Of a stretch of 64,000 nucleotides of DNA, positions 57,987 to 64,000 are shown piece by piece. Numbering within the stretch: position 1 is the stretch's first letter; each line of letters opens with the position of its first letter. This DNA comes from an uncultured Christensenella sp. Lineage in GTDB: Bacteria; Bacillota; Clostridia; Christensenellales; Borkfalkiaceae. Location: assembly GCA_910577555.1 (NCBI GenBank), contig CAJTLF010000010.1:1-64000 (forward strand), written 5' to 3'. The notes below the pieces were generated by a model that saw only the letters and a list, made by a program, of their open reading frames with translations, was not told the origin of the DNA and did no database searches. The translations under genes and the position numbers were made by a program.

Positions 57987-60350
57987 CTATCTTAGCTTAA
58001 TAAAAGTTACGCCCGTTTCTCCTTCTCCGTATTTGCCGTAACGGAAACTTTCCACGTTTTTGTGTTTTTTGAAAAGCTCGTGCAACGCAGAGCGCAATTT
58101 ACCCGTTCCCACGCCGTGAATTACTTTTATTTCTTCCAGATTATCCGTTACGGCTCTGTCGATAAAATTTTCAACTTCGTAAGTCGCTTCTATTACCGTA
58201 AGTCCAAGCACGTTAATTTCAAGTATCGGCTGACTTGGCGGAAGTTTTTTAACGACTTTAATTTTCTTTTCAGCTTGTTCTTTACCGTTTACTATGAGTA
58301 AATCTTTCAACTTAAGATGCATAGCGAGCGCGCCCACGCGTACTTCGGCTTCGCCTTTTTTCGGGTTAAATGCTGTGACTTCGCCAATGCGTTCCATAGG
58401 CTTTACGTAAACCTGCGTTCCGTTGGTGACGGCTTGCGCCGTTGCCGGTAAAAAGTCAACCTGTTTCTTTTCTGTATCGCTCTCTTCTTCGTACGCGGCG
58501 TCCTTAATTTTGTTTTTAAGCGTGCGGGCCTTTATAAGGTCGCTTTCCGAAAGCTCTTCCTTTGCAAAAATTTGTTCTATTTCCGCAAGTAATTCTTCCG
58601 CTTTCTCCGTTCTGTCCGCGATAATCCGCCTGCTTTCCGTCCGCGCCGAACGGTTCAGTTTTTCTTTTTCGCGGTTAAGTTCTTCTATCCGCACGTTTAC
58701 TTCGTCAAGCTTTTTCTGCCACTCCAGCCGAGCCGCGTTGGCTTTTGAAAGCTCGTTTTCCGCCTTTATTCTGCTTTCTTCGGCTTGCCGCACCACGTTT
58801 TCAAAGCTTCTCGCACCGTCTGAAAGATAGCTTTCCGCCCGTTCGAGAACTGTTTTATTCATTCCGAGCCGCCGTGCGATTGCCAGTGCGTTACTTGCTC
58901 CGGGAAGTCCTATTTTAATGCTGTAAAGCGGTTTCAGCGTGACGGAATCAAATTCCATACTCGCGTTTTCTATTCCGCCGATTTCATAAGCGAATTCTTT
59001 AAGCGGTGTAAAGTGCGTCGTTATTATACCTTTTGAACCGCGGTTTATCAAATGCTCCGTGACGGCTTTTGCAATCGCCTGACCTTCGTCGGGGTTTGTG
59101 CCGCCGCCGAGTTCGTCTATTAATACCAGACTTTTTGCGTTAGCACCTTCGCAAATGCTTATGATTTTCGTAAGATGAGACGAAAAGGTTGAAAGACTCT
59201 CTTCTATACTTTGACTGTCTCCGATATCGCAAAATACGCTATCAAAAACTGAAACCCGACTGCCTTCTGCCGCGGGAATAGCTAAACCGCACGCCGCCAT
59301 AAGACAAAACAGTCCCGTCATTTTCAGCGTAACAGTCTTGCCGCCGGTGTTTGCTCCGCTCAATAAAAGAAAATTGTAATTGTCTCCAAGTTCAACTGAT
59401 ACGGGTACGCATTTTTTTGCGTCGACGAGCGGGTGTCTGCCCTTGACTATTTTTATAATCCCGCGGTCGTTTACCTTAGGTTGGGTGCATTTATGTGCGT
59501 AGCAATATTCCGCGCGGGCGTATAGTCCGTCAAGTTCGTTTAAAAGAGCGATATCCGTAATAAGACTATCGGACAGTTCGCCAAGGCGTTTGGATAGCGA
59601 CTTTAATATTATTTCCACTTCTTCCCGCTCGTCTATGGCAAGCGCGATAAGCTCGTTATTCAGTTCAAGAATATATTCGGGTTCTATAAAGAAGGTTGCG
59701 CCCGTTTTCGAGCGGTCGTGTATAAACCCTTTAACGTGGCTCTTGTGTTCGGCTTTAACGGGTATAACGTATCTGTCGTTGCGCATCGTAACGATTGCGT
59801 CCTGTAAATATTCCGCTTGCTTGCCAGAAACGTATTCGGAAAGTTTTTCCCGTATTCTTGCGTTCAGGTTTTTTATTTTCGAACGGATTGAAAACAGTCT
59901 TTCGCTTGCGTAATCGCTAACGGCATCGATTGAAATTATTTTATCCGTAATATCGTTTTCAAGATTTGCGTCAAAATATATATTGCGCGTTATTTTGCGT
60001 ACGAGTTTAATCTGGTTTTCGTCAGTCTTTTCTACCTGCGAATATGCCAACCGAGCCGCGCGTAACAATGATGCGGCGTTTAACAGCTCTTCGCAGGATA
60101 GCGTAGAACCCTTTTTTACTCTTTCAAGCTCGTCCGAAATGTCGCAAAAACTCTCTATTTTACCTATGCCGTATGAATATAAAAGCGCATCGCATTCGGC
60201 AGTCGCGGAAAGCCTTTCCCGTACTTCTGCCAAATCGGAAGACGGCGAACAGTTGGTAACGCCTTTTTTTCCGCCTTCGGTCGAGCAGTACTCAGCTACA
60301 GCGGAAAGAATTTTATTCAGTTCGAGTTTTTCAATACTTTTTAAATCCAT
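57987..60350 (-). CDS. mutS2: Endonuclease MutS2
   Basis: This 787-residue protein has the MutS core without the mismatch-recognition domain, an ATPase with GANTGGKTVTLK and LVLIDELGGGTNPDEG, a coiled-coil (about 510-630) and a C-terminal Smr endonuclease (VIHGVGTGKLRSALHELF). MutS2 suppresses recombination and rescues stalled ribosomes in Bacillus. A 3-nt gap separates it from the U32 gene upstream. Confidence 0.95.
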   Translation of the reverse strand: MDLKSIEKLELNKILSAVAEYCSTEGGKKGVTNCSPSSDLAEVRERLSATAECDALLYSYGIGKIESFCDISDELERVKKGSTLSCEELLNAASLLRAARLAYSQVEKTDENQIKLVRKITRNIYFDANLENDITDKIISIDAVSDYASERLFSIRSKIKNLNARIREKLSEYVSGKQAEYLQDAIVTMRNDRYVIPVKAEHKSHVKGFIHDRSKTGATFFIEPEYILELNNELIALAIDEREEVEIILKSLSKRLGELSDSLITDIALLNELDGLYARAEYCYAHKCTQPKVNDRGIIKIVKGRHPLVDAKKCVPVSVELGDNYNFLLLSGANTGGKTVTLKMTGLFCLMAACGLAIPAAEGSRVSVFDSVFCDIGDSQSIEESLSTFSSHLTKIISICEGANAKSLVLIDELGGGTNPDEGQAIAKAVTEHLINRGSKGIITTHFTPLKEFAYEIGGIENASMEFDSVTLKPLYSIKIGLPGASNALAIARRLGMNKTVLERAESYLSDGARSFENVVRQAEESRIKAENELSKANAARLEWQKKLDEVNVRIEELNREKEKLNRSARTESRRIIADRTEKAEELLAEIEQIFAKEELSESDLIKARTLKNKIKDAAYEEESDTEKKQVDFLPATAQAVTNGTQVYVKPMERIGEVTAFNPKKGEAEVRVGALAMHLKLKDLLIVNGKEQAEKKIKVVKKLPPSQPILEINVLGLTVIEATYEVENFIDRAVTDNLEEIKVIHGVGTGKLRSALHELFKKHKNVESFRYGKYGEGETGVTFIKLR

Positions 60351-60353
60351 AAA

Positions 60354-62537
60354 TCAGTTAATCGGCTGTACCGAGTGTCCGCGCGTGGCGTTTTTAAACC
60401 GCTCGCGCAGTTTTTCTTCGTAGTTGCAAATTTTTACTATATTTTGCGGGTCGTTCTGCGTTGAGCAATCTAAAAGCGTGCCGCCGTTCGCCTGTTTAGC
60501 TACGAGACTGGCGCAATTGTAAAGCTCGAATCTGCACGCGCCGACGCTGCTTTTATAACGCTTTAAAGGGAATTTTCTGCCGTTTTCGTCGGTTAATGTA
60601 TATAATTCCCGTTTATCGCAGGTTTTGCATTTCTTTTCAAACGGGCAGTAAATAATATCCATAACCTTTACGGAACCTGCGGCAAGGTAAAAGCTGTTTT
60701 TCGTACTTAAAGCGTTTATTTCGTTAGCCGTAATCTCTTTTGAAAGAGCAAAATATTCCGTATTAAGTTCGCTTACGCTTACTGCGTTTGAAATATTCAG
60801 TCCCGTACCTACGAAAAGCGGTTTATTCTGTTCTTCGGCAAGTTCAAATCCGTATATTCCGTCGCAATAGATACCGTCGAACTTATTTATTAAATCCTTT
60901 AAGAGACTTATCTCTTCGCCCGTCATATAAGGCGGCAGATAGATATACTTTTTACCGCTAAAATTTTTAAAAAGCGGCTCTGCGGGTGTGGAATAATCGT
61001 TTAATTTAAGCACCCCTATTTCCGCTGAAATGCCGTTAAGATTATTGCCAATAACTGCAATGTTTTCGTTTTTTTCGGGTTTTATTAAAGGAAAGGTGCA
61101 AAAATCGCTATATTTCTTATTATTGTTTTTTGAAATCTCTGAAAAGTAATTTTCGAAAACGGAGCGTCTGAGAGCGTTCAGTTCGGAAGTCGGCATAAAT
61201 ATTTCGTCGCAAAATATTTCACCGAAAATTACCGAATAAGGATATTTGTCCGTTTTGGAAAAGCAATTTTTAATATTTTCATTTGTAAGCGGTCTGTTCT
61301 GTGCGCGGTTAAGCGGCTTTTCACCGTAAAAATGCTTGCCGTTTACCGTTATTTCCGCCCTTTCTCCCGCAATAAACTTTGCGGAAATATATAACGGCAA
61401 TTTTTTCTCCGTTTTTAAAAGCCTTTCGTTTAACGAGCTGTCGGTAGTAACGAAAACTTTATCACCGTTTTTCAGTCTGTTATTCGTTGAAAGAATAAAT
61501 CCGCCTTTTATATTGCCGCCAAACGCCGCGCCGCCTGCTTCTTTGCCGTCGCGCAGAATTTTAAATCCGTCGCCACCCGTAAATTTTTGTGGCGTATAGC
61601 ATAAAAATTTACCGTTTTTAACGGTGACCGTGCCTACAAATTCGCCTATATGCCCTTGAACTGCGGACGAAAGGAATGATTTATCCTGCCCGAATGCTAA
61701 CCCTTTTGTATAATTGCCGCGGTTGAAGGTACGTTTTAAGTCGCTTAAATCACCGTTCTCAGTCCGTTCGTCTAAAATATTACGATAATATTTGACTGCC
61801 GCGGAAACGTATTCCGCTCTCCGCATTCTTCCTTCTATTTTAAACGAGAAAACTCCTGCATCGCGCAATTTTTTTATATCTTCGCCCACACATAAATCTG
61901 ACGGTGAAAGTCTGTAAGCGTTTTCCTGAAAGCCGTCGCGGTCTATCGAGTAGCGTTTTCTGCAGGGCTGTTTACATTTTCCGCGGTTGCCGCTATTTCC
62001 GCCGGCAAAGGACGAGAGATAGCATTGTCCCGAAAAACAGGTGCATAGCGCACCCTGAACGAAAACTTCGGTTTCTATTATCGAAGCAATTTCTTTAATA
62101 TCGTTTATACTCGTTTCTCTCGATAAAATTACGCGTGAAAAACCGAGTTTTTTTGCAAATTTCGCACCGTAAGCGTTGCAAACTCCCGCCTGAGTTGAAA
62201 GGTGTAATACTATTTCGGGATAATTCCGTTTAATAAACGCGCCTAAGAGTGCATCGGAAATAATAATCGCATCCGCTCCGCCGTTCCACGCCGACAGCAA
62301 GTCTGATAAAAAACCGTTGAGTTCGCTATCTTTTACGAGCGTATTCATAGCCACGTAAACCTTTACGTTGAAAGCGTGGGCGTATCTTACTATTTCGTTA
62401 AGGGCAATTTCGTCAAAATTTTCGGCGGAACTTCTTGCGGAAAAGTTTTTTAAACCCAAATATATTGCGTCTGCTCCCGAATTTATTGCGGCAAGCGCGC
62501 TGTTTTTATCCCCCGCAGGGGCTAATATTTCAGACAT
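60354..62537 (-). CDS. U32-family peptidase
   Basis: This 727-residue protein has the U32 signature near VFVQGALCTCFSGQCYLSS and GNRGKCKQPCRKRY, where conserved cysteines lie, and a C-terminal extension with further cysteines (FEKKCKTCDKRE). Members include RlhA-type enzymes that hydroxylate rRNA. ATG 62537 is preferred to the in-frame TTG at 62549 because the HAD stop and a palindrome occupy the upstream bases; no strong ribosome site is seen. Confidence 0.9.
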   Translation of the reverse strand: MSEILAPAGDKNSALAAINSGADAIYLGLKNFSARSSAENFDEIALNEIVRYAHAFNVKVYVAMNTLVKDSELNGFLSDLLSAWNGGADAIIISDALLGAFIKRNYPEIVLHLSTQAGVCNAYGAKFAKKLGFSRVILSRETSINDIKEIASIIETEVFVQGALCTCFSGQCYLSSFAGGNSGNRGKCKQPCRKRYSIDRDGFQENAYRLSPSDLCVGEDIKKLRDAGVFSFKIEGRMRRAEYVSAAVKYYRNILDERTENGDLSDLKRTFNRGNYTKGLAFGQDKSFLSSAVQGHIGEFVGTVTVKNGKFLCYTPQKFTGGDGFKILRDGKEAGGAAFGGNIKGGFILSTNNRLKNGDKVFVTTDSSLNERLLKTEKKLPLYISAKFIAGERAEITVNGKHFYGEKPLNRAQNRPLTNENIKNCFSKTDKYPYSVIFGEIFCDEIFMPTSELNALRRSVFENYFSEISKNNNKKYSDFCTFPLIKPEKNENIAVIGNNLNGISAEIGVLKLNDYSTPAEPLFKNFSGKKYIYLPPYMTGEEISLLKDLINKFDGIYCDGIYGFELAEEQNKPLFVGTGLNISNAVSVSELNTEYFALSKEITANEINALSTKNSFYLAAGSVKVMDIIYCPFEKKCKTCDKRELYTLTDENGRKFPLKRYKSSVGACRFELYNCASLVAKQANGGTLLDCSTQNDPQNIVKICNYEEKLRERFKNATRGHSVQPIN

Positions 62538-62541
62538 AGTA

Positions 62542-63366
62542 CTATGCAAAACCGTATTTTTCTATAATTTGAGCTATTGCGCCGTTATTATTTGTTACAG
62601 CAATGAAGTCTGCTTCCGTTTTAAGCTCTTGCGTGGCGTTTCCTACGGCAACGCCTACCCCTGCGGCGCGTATCATTGAAAGGTCGTTTAAATTGTCGCC
62701 GCAAGCAACGCTTGACGAAACGGGTATTTTAAATTGGTTGCACAAATATTTTAAAGCATTTCCTTTGGTTACGGTTAAAGGTGAAACTTCCACCAAAACT
62801 TTCGCACTGCAAGTTACGTCGAACTTTTTACCGAGCTTTTTGCTTAAAGTGTCGTATAAGTATACTCTGTCGCTTTCGGATACGAGACAGGCGGCTTTTT
62901 CGCACGATAAGCCGTTTTCTGAAACGAAATCGGATACCGCACCTTTTATCGATTTTGTTTTTACTCCGATTATGCGCTCGTAAATTTTCAGATATTCGTT
63001 ATTTTCCGGTATGCTCGTATAAATATCGTCGCCGCAGTAAATATTTACGTGAAATCCGAGATTTTCTATCTCTTTACATATTTCCGCCGTTGAATTGCAG
63101 TCTATCGTTTCGCATTTGATTATCCGTCCGCTTTCGATATCTGCGATAACTCCCCCTTGTTGAGCTATTACAAGTCCTTTAAGACCGAGTTCGCGTACTC
63201 TCGGTAAAATAGAGCAAAGCATTCTGCCCGTGCAAACGGCAAAAACCCCGCCGCACTCTACGTATTCGGATATAGCCTTTCGTACTTTTTGCGGAATTTT
63301 CTGGTTGTCGTCAATCAGAGTTCCGTCAAAATCCGATACTATGAGTTTATAGTTTATTTTTCTCAT
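62542..63366 (-). CDS. Cof-type HAD-IIB phosphatase
   Basis: This 274-residue HAD hydrolase has motif I DFDGTLIDDN near the N-terminus, CTGRML, TKGNALKYL and GDNLNDLSMI, with a C2B cap. The substrate, usually a sugar phosphate or flavin precursor, cannot be told. Its ATG overlaps the uvrC stop, and its own stop lies in a palindrome before the U32 start. Confidence 0.92.
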   Translation of the reverse strand: MRKINYKLIVSDFDGTLIDDNQKIPQKVRKAISEYVECGGVFAVCTGRMLCSILPRVRELGLKGLVIAQQGGVIADIESGRIIKCETIDCNSTAEICKEIENLGFHVNIYCGDDIYTSIPENNEYLKIYERIIGVKTKSIKGAVSDFVSENGLSCEKAACLVSESDRVYLYDTLSKKLGKKFDVTCSAKVLVEVSPLTVTKGNALKYLCNQFKIPVSSSVACGDNLNDLSMIRAAGVGVAVGNATQELKTEADFIAVTNNNGAIAQIIEKYGFA

Positions 63367-64000
63367 AAATTTTCCTGTAAATAGTCTTTAATCCGTTGTG
63401 CAAGCGCAAGCGAAATTCCTTCCACGCGACTTAAATCTTCCACGCTTGCGTTCATTATTCCGTTCAGAGTGCCGAACTTTTCCAACAACGCCATTCTTTT
63501 TACTTTGCCTATACCGTCAATTTCCGAAAGCACGCTCTGTAAATTGCGTTTTGAATGAATGTTGCGGAAATAGGTTATTGCAAACCTGTGCGCTTCGTCG
63601 CGGATACGTTGCAGAGTTTTAAGCGCGTAATCGCGGTGCGGTATTTTTATGCTCCCGTCAGAATACGTGGTAAACACTTCTTCTTCGCGCTTTGCAAGCG
63701 AAATAAGCTCTATTCCGCTTACGTTTTTTTCGTCAAAAATCTGTTTTACGGCTGAAAGCTGACCTTTACCGCCGTCTATTATAATTAAGTCGGGTTTGGG
63801 AAATTTATCTTTTTCGGTTAAAAGTTTGTCAAGACGCCTTGTAAGTACTTCCTGTAATGACGCAAAATCGTTGGCGCCTTCGACCGTTTTAATTTTAAAT
63901 CTTCGGTAACTGTTTCTGTCTGCGTCGCCGTCAATGAATACTACCATTGAGCCGACTTTGTCAACTCCGCTTATATTTGAAATATCGTAACATTCCATTC
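63363..64000 (-). CDS. uvrC: UvrC excinuclease subunit, C-terminal part (partial)
   Basis: This is the 3' end of uvrC, about 212 codons, cut by the window edge. It includes the RNase H-like endonuclease part (MECYDISNISGV, SMVVFIDGDADRNSYRRF, PDLIIIDGGKGQLSAV) and two C-terminal helix-hairpin-helix motifs (LSEIDGIGKVKRMALLEKFG). It makes the 5' incision in nucleotide excision repair. The start lies outside the window. Confidence 0.94.
   Translation of the reverse strand, partial: MECYDISNISGVDKVGSMVVFIDGDADRNSYRRFKIKTVEGANDFASLQEVLTRRLDKLLTEKDKFPKPDLIIIDGGKGQLSAVKQIFDEKNVSGIELISLAKREEEVFTTYSDGSIKIPHRDYALKTLQRIRDEAHRFAITYFRNIHSKRNLQSVLSEIDGIGKVKRMALLEKFGTLNGIMNASVEDLSRVEGISLALAQRIKDYLQENL

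Overview
The window is chromosomal DNA of a low-to-mid G+C Gram-positive bacterium, most likely an uncultured anaerobic gut Clostridia. The evidence is the T-box on thrS, the attenuated infC-rpmI-rplT leader, MutS2, WhiA, an ispH-S1 fusion, a GlgC/GlgD pair, a YlxY-like deacetylase next to an M16 peptidase, and a variant Firmicutes SOS box. The species and order cannot be fixed from sequence reading alone. There are about 62 protein genes and two tRNAs (Trp-CCA, Thr-GGT), with no rRNA and no CRISPR array.

Layout: 0.1-1.6 kb holds an intact IS3-family transposase beside tRNA-Trp. 1.6-3.8 kb holds a proC-like gene, rnhA and a VTT-domain membrane protein. 3.9-8.8 kb is a sodium-pump decarboxylase/transcarboxylase operon with an acyl-CoA carboxyltransferase, OadG-like, biotin carrier, OadB and OadA-like subunits. 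8.8-13.8 kb is a BaiN-like flavoprotein, an aroH-cmk fusion, plsC and an ispH-S1 fusion in one tight operon. 13.9-15.7 kb is htpG, and 15.9-24.1 kb is a complete glycogen operon, glgB-C-D-A-P. 24.3-30.3 kb is an inovirus-like prophage. 30.4-34.0 kb has a DUF2726-like gene, a XerS-like recombinase, a Cys-rich small protein, lexA, tRNA-Thr and a cation efflux gene. 34-64 kb is almost all on the minus strand: pfkB- and pfkA-type kinases, dnaE, whiA, a PHP protein, murB, a solute-binding-like protein, yebC, an rRNA methylase, rplT-rpmI-infC, thrS, then leuS on plus, acpP, tex, two DNA repair genes, an M16 peptidase, a YlxY-like deacetylase, mutS2, a U32 peptidase, a HAD hydrolase and the 3' part of uvrC.

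The central result is that the window appears to span the replication terminus. Genes left of about 24 kb run on plus and genes right of about 34 kb run on minus, converging on a pair of dif-like inverted repeats (24292-24319 and 30310-30340) that lie 0.6 kb from a XerS-like recombinase. The two dif-like sites bracket a 6.0-kb element carrying a HUH replication initiator, a small SSB-like protein, two large secreted or membrane-anchored proteins and a Zot/pI-type ATPase, in the circular order expected of a filamentous phage. Joining the two outer arms regenerates a nearly perfect palindromic dif, which is what Xer-mediated insertion of a filamentous phage into dif predicts.

Other points of interest are a chorismate mutase-cytidylate kinase fusion, a sodium-pump operon with two different carboxyltransferase types, a 12-bp palindrome present three times at distant loci, a run of small palindromes upstream of a solute-binding gene, and a phage-end promoter that parallels the host promoter displaced by the insertion.
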